A DNA stretch of 50,815 nucleotides from Stygiolobus sp037389425 (GCF_037389425.1 NZ_JBBHKR010000089.1:1-50815), one strand, 5' to 3'; positions 17,628-25,949 are shown, counted from the first letter of the stretch. A program made the numbers and translations. The notes: generated by a model from the sequence alone, not told the origin.

Positions 17628-18182
17628 ATGAATGTAATTGAATTATTGACTTTTACAGTTGTAATAACATCTGGAATAAACGGACTTTTTCTATACATAA
17701 TACTTAATTCTAAGATTAGAAAGCTAGAGAAAGAATGGCCTAGAATGAAGTCCTTACTGTCTCTTATTTCATTTAAAAAATTTCTTGAAGTGGTATCTGC
17801 AGACGAGGCACAAGAGTTATTGGAGGAATTGATGGTAGGTTTAAGAACACAACCAGCATTAGATTTAACCTCGTCCTTTGTTGAGGAGAAACTAACGAGC
17901 CTTAAGGGTAACCTGAAGGCTTTGCTAGATACGTTAAATATAGTAGATGTTGTAAATACTTTTTATACTCGTATAAAACACTACTTTTCTAACGGAATAA
18001 TTCTAAACGTTATAGCATTGACCTCTCTAGTCTTGGTTTTTGTACAACCCTTATCTCTTCTCTTTCTAGGGTTAAGCTTAGGTTTTGAGGTAGACTCTCT
18101 TCTGTTTCTCTTCTATTCATTTTACTACATTGAAAAGATAGAAAAAGTTAAAAATACTCTAAAGAAGTACGTTAAAAGCTAA
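17628..18182 (+). CDS. Membrane protein, 184 aa
   Basis: It has an N-terminal transmembrane helix (about 5-25), a soluble helical middle (about 28-125) and a hydrophobic hairpin of two helices near the C-terminus (GIILNVIALTSLVLVFVQPL and LLFLGLSLGFEVDSLLFLFY), ending in a Lys-rich tail. No known family is recognised. The ATG is 3 bp after the Sso10a-like stop, so the two must be co-transcribed. It may be an anchor or sensor for the DNA-binding partner, but that is inference. Confidence 0.7.
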   Translation: MNVIELLTFTVVITSGINGLFLYIILNSKIRKLEKEWPRMKSLLSLISFKKFLEVVSADEAQELLEELMVGLRTQPALDLTSSFVEEKLTSLKGNLKALLDTLNIVDVVNTFYTRIKHYFSNGIILNVIALTSLVLVFVQPLSLLFLGLSLGFEVDSLLFLFYSFYYIEKIEKVKNTLKKYVKS

Positions 18183-18186
18183 CTTT

Positions 18187-18519
18187 TTAAAAATTAGACA
18201 TGCTTGATTGAATCTTTCTAGAACATTCAGTTAAATCATGCTTTAATTTTTCCATATAGTTAGATACAACCTCATAATAATATTTTGGTCTCCCTATCTT
18301 CTTTTCATCCCCTTTCTCCCTCACCACAAGCCCTACATCTATCAACTTCTTGAGGCTGTTCTCGACAGTAGTCTTACTCATCTTTAGCAGTGCTGAAAGT
18401 TCCTCTGATGTCACTGGCTTTCCCAGTTCTATCAATTTAAATAAACAGTCAATGTCAGTATCGGATATCTTATAGCAACAACGTATTACTTCTTTACTAG
18501 TTTTCAGTTTCTCGCTCAT
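18187..18519 (-). CDS. TrmB-like winged-helix regulator, 110 aa
   Basis: A helix-turn-helix with wing: VTSEELSALLKMSKTTVENSLKKLIDVGLVVREKG followed by GRPKYYYEV, the TrmB/MarR-like pattern. Three cysteines near the N-terminus (VIRCCYKISDTDIDC) are notable in a small intracellular archaeal protein and could sense redox or metal; that is inference. A short C-terminal helix may dimerise. It converges on the membrane-protein gene with a 4-bp gap. Confidence 0.78.
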   Translation of the reverse strand: MSEKLKTSKEVIRCCYKISDTDIDCLFKLIELGKPVTSEELSALLKMSKTTVENSLKKLIDVGLVVREKGDEKKIGRPKYYYEVVSNYMEKLKHDLTECSRKIQSSMSNF

Positions 18520-18562
18520 TGATATAATTACAACTTTTTTCCTTAATAAAAATTTATCAAGT

Positions 18563-19165
18563 TTATACTGAATTTTCTACAATTTCAAATTCTTTTACAT
18601 TATCAAAATTTACAATACATTCTTTTAATCCTTTAGTTAAGAAAGAGAAAAGTTTGGGATAAATATATGGTTTACCATCTAAAAGGACATAAGCAAAAGG
18701 TAAGTCTATTTCGCTCTCAGTCTCCTTATATTTGCAGAGAATCTTAGGCATAAAGGTATACTTGACTTTTTTCTTGCCAAGAAGTAATTCCTTAATCAAG
18801 AGAGCAGTGCTGTCTATCGTGAACTGGTCTTTTCCTAAATTCCTCTTCTTAGCTTGAGGGAAATTATCGGAAAGGAACTCTTTTGTTCTGCCTCTCGGAG
18901 GATGATCTCCAAGAATTCCTCCAATAATTATAGCTTCATTTTCCGTCAAATCTTTCCTACTTAACTTTTCCTCTGCAAACGGATCTAATATTACCACCTT
19001 AGTAGGGTCTAATACTTCATGAAACCTCTTTTCAGTACTAGGTATACCGTCTATCTTTACGCCAGTAATGAGCACATTATCACCTAAAATATTATAAGCA
19101 CTTTCATACTCGTAAAGGATCCATTTAGACAGCTCAGGCTCCAAATGTTCAATTATGACTTTCAC
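18563..19165 (-). CDS. SFM1-like SPOUT methyltransferase (DUF431)
   Basis: The stretch IIIGGILGDHPPRGRTKEF is the conserved signature of the DUF431/SFM1 family, SPOUT-fold SAM-dependent methyltransferases. Yeast Sfm1 methylates an arginine of ribosomal protein uS3; archaeal members are often annotated as RNA methyltransferases. DPFAEEKLSRKD precedes the knot. I start at GTG 19165 (VKVIIEHLEPELSKW). The longer open frame runs into the divergent neighbour, and a TATA-like GATATATC on plus 19189-19196 is 27 bp from the GTG. Length about 200 aa. Confidence 0.75.
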   Translation of the reverse strand: MKVIIEHLEPELSKWILYEYESAYNILGDNVLITGVKIDGIPSTEKRFHEVLDPTKVVILDPFAEEKLSRKDLTENEAIIIGGILGDHPPRGRTKEFLSDNFPQAKKRNLGKDQFTIDSTALLIKELLLGKKKVKYTFMPKILCKYKETESEIDLPFAYVLLDGKPYIYPKLFSFLTKGLKECIVNFDNVKEFEIVENSV

Positions 19166-19170
19166 GTGAA
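19161..19170. promoter_or_regulatory. 10-bp perfect palindrome at a divergent start
   Basis: TTCACGTGAA is self-complementary and spans the GTG start of the SFM1-like gene, 11 bp from the ATG of the divergent DUF123 gene. It could be an operator affecting both genes, or chance; no second copy was noticed. Confidence 0.3.
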
Positions 19171-19180
19171 TTAAATTAGT

Positions 19181-19558
19181 ATGAAGGGATATATCGTTTT
19201 TTTGAGTTGCCGTAAAGGCGATATCAGGACTAAGTCTAAAGAGTTCCACCTAGAGGAGGGTTTCTATGCTTACGTCGGTTCTTGTGGGGCGAACTGTGCT
19301 AAGAGGGTCTCCCGACATATGAGTAAGGAAAAGAGGAAAATGCATTGGCACATAGATTTTGCTTCTTCAGAACTTTGTGAAGTAATAGCGGTTCTCGTTC
19401 TCCCTTTAAGCGAGAAGGAAATAGTGAGAAGGCTCGTCGATAAATACGAATACGTGATAGGTTTCGGTTCCTCAGATGATACTGAATACCCATCTCATCT
19501 ATTTAAGGTAGACATGATCTCCTTCTTGAGGTCTATTAATTCCTTAGTTAAAGATTGA
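19181..19558 (+). CDS. DUF123 (GIY-YIG-like) protein, 125 aa
   Basis: The family pattern is clear: KGYIVFLSCRKG, EGFYAYVGSCGANCAKRVSRHM, KMHWHIDFASS and GFGSSDDTEYPSHLF. DUF123 is a small GIY-YIG-related domain found alone or fused to endonuclease III in archaea and thought to act on nucleic acids; catalysis is unproven. Its ATG is only 15 bp from the divergent SFM1-like GTG. Its 3' end overlaps the next minus-strand gene by about 64 bp. Confidence 0.85.
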   Translation: MKGYIVFLSCRKGDIRTKSKEFHLEEGFYAYVGSCGANCAKRVSRHMSKEKRKMHWHIDFASSELCEVIAVLVLPLSEKEIVRRLVDKYEYVIGFGSSDDTEYPSHLFKVDMISFLRSINSLVKD

Positions 19559-20118
19559 TGTTTTAACGCAAGTCTATCCATTTCCGAGAACCAGTATACG
19601 CCCTTCCTGAAAAACTGTAAATATACGTGTTTAAAGTCGTCAGAAACAACGACCTTGAGTAGTTTAACTCCCTCTCCGAAAATTTGGGTAAGGATAAAGT
19701 CTATCTTTTCCTTGTCCAGCGAAGTATATACATCTATGCCTTTCACAACCGTAACCTCTATTCTTCCTCTCCTTTTGCTGGTCTGACACAAGCCAATGTA
19801 TCTATTAGAGGATGAAATCTTTTCGCTAACCCATGTGTAGATGTACCCTAGGTCAAGTAAATTAATGACCTTCTCCTCGTCTTGGAAATAAGCCTTTAAG
19901 GTACCTCTGTCAATTTTAAGCGTTAATCTGCCTTTTACCTCGTGGTCATACCACTTGATTTCTCCTCTTTCACCTTCACTTCTGCCTACTATCACGAAGT
20001 TTCCCGTCTTACCCTCTACTAATTTGTCCCATACTTCTAAGGAATATACATTGCAAAAGTTAACCGAAACTTTTTGTAAAGTTAACAGTATACAGTTTTG
20101 TATGACAGATGAGAGCAT
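19495..20118 (-). CDS. Hypothetical protein, 207 aa
   Basis: A mixed alpha/beta protein with basic and acidic patches. Strands such as NFVIVGRSEGERGEIKWYDH and GRLTLKIDRGTLKAYFQDEE suggest a beta-rich N-terminal domain; the C-terminus is helical (SLTKELIDLKKEIMSTL). No signal peptide or membrane helix. I do not recognise it. There is no ATG/GTG/TTG between 20118 and the start of the conserved-looking part, so the ATG at 20118 is kept. It overlaps the divergent thioesterase start by 17 bp and the DUF123 gene end by 64 bp. Confidence 0.6.
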   Translation of the reverse strand: MLSSVIQNCILLTLQKVSVNFCNVYSLEVWDKLVEGKTGNFVIVGRSEGERGEIKWYDHEVKGRLTLKIDRGTLKAYFQDEEKVINLLDLGYIYTWVSEKISSSNRYIGLCQTSKRRGRIEVTVVKGIDVYTSLDKEKIDFILTQIFGEGVKLLKVVVSDDFKHVYLQFFRKGVYWFSEMDRLALKHQSLTKELIDLKKEIMSTLNR

Positions 20119-20566
20119 TCAAGGTTATAATAAGATTGAGATAGTAAAAACTTTTGACGTGGATAGAATAAACAAGATCTTGTCGAGAGAAAACTTATTC
20201 AGTTATTTGGGATTGAGAGTTATCAAAATTGATAAGGGATATGCAGAAACTGTATTAAATTACTCCGAAAACGTATTGAGAATAGGAGGAGTGTTACACG
20301 GAGGAGCTATCATGAGTACTATTGATTACACGGGAGGGTTGGCGACTATGACTGTTAACGACGGTGATGATCAAGTAACACAAGAACTAAAAATAAACTT
20401 TCTTGAGCCGATGAAAGACGGACCTTTTAGATGCGTCGGGAAAATAATAAGGGCTGGTAAAACTGCAGTAGTCGTTGAGATAGAGTTCTACGATAAGAAT
20501 AACGTTCTAGGAGCTAAGGCTTTAGGTACATGGTATATATTGAGAGGGAGGAGTGTTTCAAAGTGA
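20102..20566 (+). CDS. PaaI-type hotdog thioesterase
   Basis: A hotdog-fold acyl-CoA thioesterase of about 154 aa. GGVLHGGAIMSTIDYTGGLA is the helix/active-site motif of the PaaI/ACOT13 group, and TQELKINFLEPMKDGPFRCVGKI the following strands. I place the start at ATG 20102 (MTDESIQGYNK); the longer open frame upstream is antisense to the neighbouring gene. Its TGA overlaps the GTG of the FAD oxidoreductase, so the two form an operon, perhaps in lipid or acyl-CoA metabolism. Confidence 0.8.
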   Translation: MTDESIQGYNKIEIVKTFDVDRINKILSRENLFSYLGLRVIKIDKGYAETVLNYSENVLRIGGVLHGGAIMSTIDYTGGLATMTVNDGDDQVTQELKINFLEPMKDGPFRCVGKIIRAGKTAVVVEIEFYDKNNVLGAKALGTWYILRGRSVSK

Positions 20567-21813
20567 AGGTCACAATTATTGGTGGAGGTCATAACGGGTT
20601 AATTTTATCAGCGTTATTGGCAGAAAAAGGGGTTAAAGTTACTTTATTTGAAGCCAGAGACAAGCTGGGAGGGATGACTGATACCGTAGAAATAAAAGGT
20701 GTAAAGATAAGTAGGGCTTCTTACGTCTTGGGGTTAATGCCGGAATTTCTGATAAAGAAGTTTGGGATACCTATACTAAAGGGGGCCGTATTTCAGACCT
20801 TTTACGTTAACGGAAAAGCCATACCATTTTGGAGGGATAAGGAAAAGAGGGTAAAAGAACTAGTTAAGGCGGGGGAGAAAAAGTATCCTGAATTCGAGGA
20901 AAAGCTATTGAAGTTCAAAGAGTTGTTAAATAAGAAATTCACATTCGTTAAGTCCCCACCAACAAGGCAGGAAATTAGGGAAGAGGCTGAAAAGGAGGGA
21001 TTAAGCGAGTTCATTGACACTCCTGCAAAAAAGCTGTTATCAGAATACATCTCGGAAGATTACCACTACTTCTTTATCTATCACGGAATGGAGAAGAGTT
21101 CAGCTTATGTTATAGCCTATTATTTTTCTCCGGATTGGGCTTTAGTCGAGGGAGGGATGGGGACTGTAGCTGAGAGGGTCGCAGAATACGCTGAGAAGTT
21201 AGGGGTGGAATTCAGGGTTAACTCCCGTGTAGAGGATATTATTACTCGAGACGACGAAGTTAAGGCAGTTTTAGTTAACGGTAAAAAGTATGAAGCTGAT
21301 GTTGTAGTGATCGCGACCAGTCCTCTCGTATTTTACAACTTACTTGGCATTAACGTTAAATTACCGGTCTCGAGGTGGAGGAAATACAACATAATTCTGA
21401 GGAATTATCCTAGAATACCAAAGCCGTTAAAGGGATACGAATACTCATTACTTGATACTGAGGTGGGAGAGATTCTTATTCCGTCATATTTAGACAAGAC
21501 TAGAAACGGAATCGTCCTAGAGACTATGGGTGAACTGGAAAACGTTAAGGAGTTACTGGGAATCAAGGATGAAGATATACTATACATAGATAAAATAGAC
21601 GGTGAAGTAAGTCAACAATTGTATAATTTGCCCTTTGGTAACCTCAACCACCTACCCATGACTGATGATTTCCTATTTGAAAAGAGACTGCCCTACATTA
21701 CCAAATACAAGAACTTATACTTGTGTAGTGCTGGGACTTATCCAGGAGGTCAAGTAACTGGTATCCCCGCATACAACGTGGCTAACTTGATCCTGAGTTC
21801 TTTATCTGGTTAA
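20563..21813 (+). CDS. Phytoene-desaturase-like FAD oxidoreductase
   Basis: A flavin amine-oxidase/phytoene dehydrogenase-like protein, about 416 aa. The N-terminal Rossmann motif VTIIGGGHNGLILSALLAEKG is followed by LFEARDKLGGMTDT. GGMGTVAERVAEYAEKLGV is the second family motif, and the C-terminal FAD motif reads LYLCSAGTYPGGQVTGIPAYN. Substrate is unknown; it is closer to the PYROXD2/CrtI-like group than to geranylgeranyl reductase. Start is GTG 20563, overlapping the thioesterase stop (GTGA), so it is co-translated. The end overlaps the convergent TPR gene by 32 bp. Confidence 0.82.
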   Translation: MKVTIIGGGHNGLILSALLAEKGVKVTLFEARDKLGGMTDTVEIKGVKISRASYVLGLMPEFLIKKFGIPILKGAVFQTFYVNGKAIPFWRDKEKRVKELVKAGEKKYPEFEEKLLKFKELLNKKFTFVKSPPTRQEIREEAEKEGLSEFIDTPAKKLLSEYISEDYHYFFIYHGMEKSSAYVIAYYFSPDWALVEGGMGTVAERVAEYAEKLGVEFRVNSRVEDIITRDDEVKAVLVNGKKYEADVVVIATSPLVFYNLLGINVKLPVSRWRKYNIILRNYPRIPKPLKGYEYSLLDTEVGEILIPSYLDKTRNGIVLETMGELENVKELLGIKDEDILYIDKIDGEVSQQLYNLPFGNLNHLPMTDDFLFEKRLPYITKYKNLYLCSAGTYPGGQVTGIPAYNVANLILSSLSG

Positions 21814-22546
21814 CTCTCTCTATATCTTTCATTGCCTCATCTTCTTTTCCCATTTTCATTAGAGCCTTTGCTCTTCTGTAATAAGCTTTAACTAGCCGAG
21901 GCTTAACCTCTATAGCCCTAGAGTAGAACTTAATAGCTTCTTCTATCTTACCTTTAGTCTCTAATACAACTCCTTTATTATAGTATAACTCTGCATAATA
22001 CGGGTTTAGAGATATAGCGGTGTTCAAGTCTTCTTCTGGATCCATATTCAATTCTGTCTTAGTAAGGGCTCTGTAATAAAACAGTTCAGCGTCATAAGGG
22101 TAAGCCTCTATTGCTAAGCTAAGTTCCCTTAACGCGTCGTAATAATTTCCCATATAATAATCCACTATGCCCTTTGCCTTGAGGGTTATCGGGGAGTTAT
22201 CTTCTATGCCCGTTAATTCCTCCTTAGCCTTCTCGTATTCTTCAAGTTTTATATAAGCCAAAGCCCTCAAAATCCTCGCCTCTTTATCGTTTAAGTCCTT
22301 TAGCTGGTTCAATGCATCCCTATACAAACCGTGTTGTAAATAAATTCTAGCAACTTCAACTCTGTTACCTGCTTTCAAGAAAGCTTGAAGGGCTTCCTCG
22401 TCCTTTCCCATTTCCTTTAGAATCTTCCCGAGTAAATTATACGCTTCCTGAGATTGAGATTTCTCGATTATTTCTTGAACCTTTCTCAGTGCGTAATTAA
22501 GATTTCCTTGCTTGTATGCATTTAATGCGTCTTGAATCTCACTCAT
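21782..22546 (-). CDS. TPR-repeat protein, about 254 aa
   Basis: About six tetratricopeptide hairpins are visible, for example QEAYNLLGKILKEMGKDEEALQ and YNKGVVLETKGKIEEAIKFY. No catalytic domain or export signal. I start at ATG 22546 (MSEIQDALNAYKQGN); the upstream extension (MTCINDH...) lies in the divergent promoter region. As with the other TPR protein, the partner cannot be inferred. Confidence 0.82.
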   Translation of the reverse strand: MSEIQDALNAYKQGNLNYALRKVQEIIEKSQSQEAYNLLGKILKEMGKDEEALQAFLKAGNRVEVARIYLQHGLYRDALNQLKDLNDKEARILRALAYIKLEEYEKAKEELTGIEDNSPITLKAKGIVDYYMGNYYDALRELSLAIEAYPYDAELFYYRALTKTELNMDPEEDLNTAISLNPYYAELYYNKGVVLETKGKIEEAIKFYSRAIEVKPRLVKAYYRRAKALMKMGKEDEAMKDIERVNQIKNSGSS

Positions 22547-22651
22547 CAATTTATTATTTACCAAAATAAGGCTAAATATGTGATCATTGATACATGTCAT
22601 TCTTTATGTAGACTCTTTGTTTATAACACTTCCACTTACAAGGAAAAGAAT

Positions 22652-23002
22652 ATGGAGCCTTTCTACTTCAGGTCATATGATAGAGTAGTCGGAGTAGCCC
22701 ACAACGAAAAAGAACTCGAGAAAGAAATAATGAGGATAGGTGCTACAGACCCGGCATGTGTAAACTGGCACTTAGAACAAGGGCACATAGTAGCTTGGTT
22801 AAGATATATAGGGAATAATACACTTGCGGAGATGTTAAAGGGCGTAAAAGATTATAGGGAAGCGTTAGCGAGAATAAGAGACTACTTTATAATGAAAGAG
22901 ACGAAGTTGGGGACACAAAATAGTGAAGTTCCTAAAAAAGTTGAAAATCAGAGAGAGCCTGAATTAGGCAAACGCAGAGTCAGAGGAAGGCATTTTGTGT
23001 AA
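22652..23002 (+). CDS. Conserved-looking protein, 116 aa (possibly DUF5752-like)
   Basis: A soluble protein with FYFRSYDRVVGVAHNEKELE at the N-terminus, PACVNWHLEQGHIVAWL in the middle and a basic disordered tail ending KRRVRGRHFV. The pattern of a short strand, a helix counting to xxxxxHLxxGHxxxWLxxIG and a further helix reminds me of DUF5752, a domain sometimes attached to trehalose-type glycosyltransferases. That match is tentative. The ATG at 22652 has TTTATAA about 30 bp upstream; the 40 codons before it in the open frame are cysteine-rich promoter sequence and unlikely to be translated. Confidence 0.62.
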   Translation: MEPFYFRSYDRVVGVAHNEKELEKEIMRIGATDPACVNWHLEQGHIVAWLRYIGNNTLAEMLKGVKDYREALARIRDYFIMKETKLGTQNSEVPKKVENQREPELGKRRVRGRHFV

Positions 23003-23004
23003 AA

Positions 23005-23043
23005 ATTTTCACTTATTTTCTTTTTAATTTTTGTTTTTAAATC
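23005..23043. terminator. T-rich region between convergent genes
   Basis: The 34-bp gap between convergent genes at 23002 and 23037 is a nearly continuous T-rich run with A-rich patches. It could terminate transcription from the left; its complement offers little for the other direction. Confidence 0.35.
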
Positions 23044-23687
23044 TTTATTATTATGTAATTAAAAACTAAAAACCCTAAGAAGAACACTGGTAGAAATAAA
23101 TCGCTCAACCCTATAAATACCTCATTAAACCATAGTGTACCAAGGCTGAAAAGTAGAGCGGATAAAAAGAATTTCATATGAGGAAGTCTTATCTTCGCAA
23201 TTTGAGATTTTAAGGTGTACGTGAGAACTATAACTATAATCGAGGCTATGATAGTGCCAAGCAACGAGGCGTAATAATCTTCACCCATGAGTGCTATTAT
23301 CACCAATGCAGCCTCTAATGCTTCAACAGCCGAGATTGTAAAAACCACAACTACTCCCTCCTTCTTTTCATCATCTCCTTTAGCCCTTTTAACTCCCTTA
23401 AAATACCTTCTAGCACTGCGTAACAACTTATAGCCGAAATAGAACAATATTATTGCCGATCCGATAAGGACGTAATTTAACGGTAGGAGGTAAATAAACT
23501 TTCCTAACGCGAATGTAGGGATCAACACTGTTATTACACCTAACGTAGCGTATAGAAATGGTACGTTACTCTTGTAAATTCCGTGGTATATTGACGCTAC
23601 AGCACCCGCTTCTGAGAGCTCTAATAGTGAAATCCCTAAAGAAGCTAAGAATATCGCTATGTTCATAACGGGAGAAGGTTGTGGCAA
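23037..23687 (-). CDS. Polytopic membrane protein, 216 aa (possible metal/ion permease)
   Basis: Six to seven membrane segments are predictable. Two helices carry acidic motifs, SLLELSEAGAVASIY near the N-terminus and SAVEALEAALVIIAL in the middle. The internal repetition and the Glu-x-x-Glu-Ala pattern recall FTR1-like or related cation permeases (COG4280 type), but I cannot confirm a family. It starts 25 bp after the sulfide:quinone-oxidoreductase-like gene stop on the same strand, so the two are probably an operon. An internal ATG at 23666 (MNIAIFLASLG) is an equally good start. Confidence 0.65.
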   Translation of the reverse strand: MPQPSPVMNIAIFLASLGISLLELSEAGAVASIYHGIYKSNVPFLYATLGVITVLIPTFALGKFIYLLPLNYVLIGSAIILFYFGYKLLRSARRYFKGVKRAKGDDEKKEGVVVVFTISAVEALEAALVIIALMGEDYYASLLGTIIASIIVIVLTYTLKSQIAKIRLPHMKFFLSALLFSLGTLWFNEVFIGLSDLFLPVFFLGFLVFNYIIIKI

Positions 23688-23712
23688 GGAAAAATAAAAA
23701 ACTGACTTTTTA

Positions 23713-24882
23713 TTACTCGCTCTTGTATCCGAAGAGCTTTGTAAGATACGCTTGCTCCCAATTGTCCTTTTGTATCGTATACTCCCTCTTTAACTGAGGG
23801 TCTTTGGCAGCTGCTGGAGGTTGTTTTGTCAAGTCTAACTGGAACTGCAAGCTCAAAGTCTCCAGCTTACCCTCTAAATTCCCTAAGTAAGCCCAGCCTA
23901 CAAACGCGTATTGCACGGGGACCTTCTCACTTATTCCTTCCATCTCAAGGATCTTATTTGCAGCAAACTGAGAACTTTCAAACGCTATCTCTTGATTCTT
24001 AGGGAAGGGCAACTTAGCTGCATCTCCCACTGCTAAAATATCATCGTATTTTGGATTCCTCAAATCCTGAGGAGATCTCACCTCAGCAAAAGGCGAACCT
24101 AACCCTGCTTCCTCGATAAACTTTGGAGCCCTGTTAGGCTCTAACATTGCGAGTATAGTATATTCGTACCTTTCTCCGCTCTTAGTCACAACATAATTCT
24201 CTCCTATCTCCGTAATCTCTTGGTTAATGACTAGTTGTATCCCAGCTTTTTCATAAACTTGTTTAACTATGTCAGCAATTACCGGGGGTTGAGTTTTGTC
24301 ATTAGCATCAATATGTATTATCTTAAATTTATCCCTAACACCTCTATTAGTCAGAACTGTGTGAGCTAACATAGCAGTCTCAGTAGGGGCAGGGGCACAT
24401 CTGTAAGGGGCTTTAGGTGCGTAAATAACTATACTACCGCTCTCAGCAGTCCAGAGCCTTTGTTTAAGGACGTTTACCCTACCGGGGTCATAGACTGTAG
24501 TGTTCTTCCACCAATACCTTTCATAACCACTTATTGAAGAGCCGTCAAATACTATTCCGGGGGATAAGACTAAGTAGTCATAATCTAGTTCTTTCTTTGA
24601 GTTAAAGGTCGTGTCTGACAAGTAGACTTTTCTATTCGCAGGGTCTATTTTGTATACATTTCCGACAACTACTTTAATTCCACTCTTTCCTACCTCTTCA
24701 TAACCTCTCAAGATTCTACTATATTTCTGCTCGCCAGTTAAAATGAGTGGTCTACTAGGTCCCGATATATAGTAGTCATCCTTGTTTATAACGGTAATTT
24801 CTGCGTTCTTCAGTTTCTGCACTAATGTATTTGCAACTCCCATTCCACCTATTCCGCCACCAACGATTACGACCTTTTTCAT
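23713..24882 (-). CDS. Sulfide:quinone oxidoreductase/NDH-2-like flavoprotein
   Basis: A two-dinucleotide-binding FAD protein of 389 aa: VVIVGGGIGGMGVANTLV, then YDYLVLSPGIVFDG, YRCAPAPTETAML (the flavocytochrome c/SQR-like active-site loop with its Cys), ILAVGDAAKLPFPK (second FAD motif) and a C-terminal amphipathic part that may bind membrane. I found only this one cysteine, whereas true SQRs need a redox pair, so the reaction is uncertain: quinone reduction with sulfide, NADH or another donor. A TATA-like box (GTTTAATTAAAG on the minus strand) lies about 30 bp before the ATG. Confidence 0.78.
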   Translation of the reverse strand: MKKVVIVGGGIGGMGVANTLVQKLKNAEITVINKDDYYISGPSRPLILTGEQKYSRILRGYEEVGKSGIKVVVGNVYKIDPANRKVYLSDTTFNSKKELDYDYLVLSPGIVFDGSSISGYERYWWKNTTVYDPGRVNVLKQRLWTAESGSIVIYAPKAPYRCAPAPTETAMLAHTVLTNRGVRDKFKIIHIDANDKTQPPVIADIVKQVYEKAGIQLVINQEITEIGENYVVTKSGERYEYTILAMLEPNRAPKFIEEAGLGSPFAEVRSPQDLRNPKYDDILAVGDAAKLPFPKNQEIAFESSQFAANKILEMEGISEKVPVQYAFVGWAYLGNLEGKLETLSLQFQLDLTKQPPAAAKDPQLKREYTIQKDNWEQAYLTKLFGYKSE

Positions 24883-25023
24883 TGATTATACATCTTTTTC
24901 TCACTTTAATTAAACTTACAATTATTACGACGTCGAGAAAACTATTTTAAAGTTAAATCGATCTGTTTTGGCATCATCATCATTTTTCACTATTAGTTTC
25001 ATGCATCTCTATCTGACTCTTTA

Positions 25024-25239
25024 ATGAACAAATTATGCATGAATGAACAAGACGCAATGAATATAGCAAGAATAGTGCTTGAGATAATAAAATATAACAT
25101 ACCGCTGGACTGTGAGGAGGATTTCGAAGTATTGGCCAAAAAGCTACTAAACGACTTAAGGGATCTGGGTCTTGAAAAGACTTTAGACAAGTGGTTAAAA
25201 GAAGAAGGCGAAGAAGTTGACTTAATACTTAATCCTTAA
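25024..25239 (+). CDS. Hypothetical acidic helical protein, 71 aa
   Basis: A short all-helical protein (MNIARIVLEIIKYNIPL, EVLAKKLLNDLRDLGLEKTLDKWLKE) with an acidic tail. It could be a small adaptor or antitoxin-like protein; nothing specific is recognised. The overlapping minus-strand ORF has no coding character. Internal ATGs (codons 6 and 12) are possible starts. It overlaps the convergent nucleotidyltransferase by 11 bp. Confidence 0.5.
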   Translation: MNKLCMNEQDAMNIARIVLEIIKYNIPLDCEEDFEVLAKKLLNDLRDLGLEKTLDKWLKEEGEEVDLILNP

Positions 25240-25918
25240 ACACTTCTGTAATCTCCGCATTAGCCTCTTCGTAGTCCTTTAACGTGTCTATTGATCTCCA
25301 GTATACGTCATCAAAAGTTATCCCCTTAAGAAGACCTTTTTGAGCTAACAAAGGAAAAGTTTCTTTTTCTATATCTCCTTTCTCAGGAAGATACTCGAAT
25401 ATCTCTGAGTTCATAGAATATATTCCAGCGTTTATCCAAAAATCTTTCAAAACTGGCTTCTCGACGAATTGTATTATATTTCCATTGCTGTCTACCTTAA
25501 CTATACCGAAGGGACTCCTCAGAGGTACTAAAGATATAACAGCTACAGCCTTATCGTCCCCCAGCTTAGAGAGGTCGAGGTTAGTTAGGATATCCCCGTT
25601 TAAAACGAAGAACTTTTCCCCGTTTGATATAAATCCATTAAGCCTCTTTATAGCACCGCCCGTTCCCAGAGGTTGATCCTCAGTGAGAATTGCAATAGGT
25701 ATTCCTAACTTATCTTGATTTTTTGCCACCCAATCGATGAGAACCTCTTTCTTATAACCTGCAAGAACAAACACGGACGTAACTCCGAATTTTTTCAACC
25801 ACTTTATCTGCCACTCAATAATCGGTTTACCTGCTATCTCGATAAGGGGTTTGGGCCTCTCGTCTGTTAAGGGCCTGAGCCTCTTACCAAAACCTCCAGC
25901 TAAAATTACAGCTTTCAT
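25229..25918 (-). CDS. NDP-sugar pyrophosphorylase
   Basis: A sugar-1-phosphate nucleotidyltransferase: VILAGGFGKRLRPLTDERPKP is the NTP-binding signature, PLGTGGAI and FFVLNGDIL the substrate loop and metal Asp, and IQFVEKP the second Lys motif. At 229 aa it has the catalytic domain only, lacking the left-handed beta-helix of longer members, so it resembles mannose-1-phosphate guanylyl- or glucose-1-phosphate nucleotidyltransferases. It would supply activated sugars for glycan synthesis. The sugar and nucleotide are not decidable from sequence. Confidence 0.88.
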   Translation of the reverse strand: MKAVILAGGFGKRLRPLTDERPKPLIEIAGKPIIEWQIKWLKKFGVTSVFVLAGYKKEVLIDWVAKNQDKLGIPIAILTEDQPLGTGGAIKRLNGFISNGEKFFVLNGDILTNLDLSKLGDDKAVAVISLVPLRSPFGIVKVDSNGNIIQFVEKPVLKDFWINAGIYSMNSEIFEYLPEKGDIEKETFPLLAQKGLLKGITFDDVYWRSIDTLKDYEEANAEITEVFKD

Positions 25919-25949
25919 TATTTATATTCAAGTTTTACAGATTTTAAGG

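Noticed and set aside
24999..25190. 63-codon minus-strand ORF
   Set aside because: Ser/Phe-rich composition is typical of the complement of the acidic, helical plus-strand ORF, which is the better candidate.
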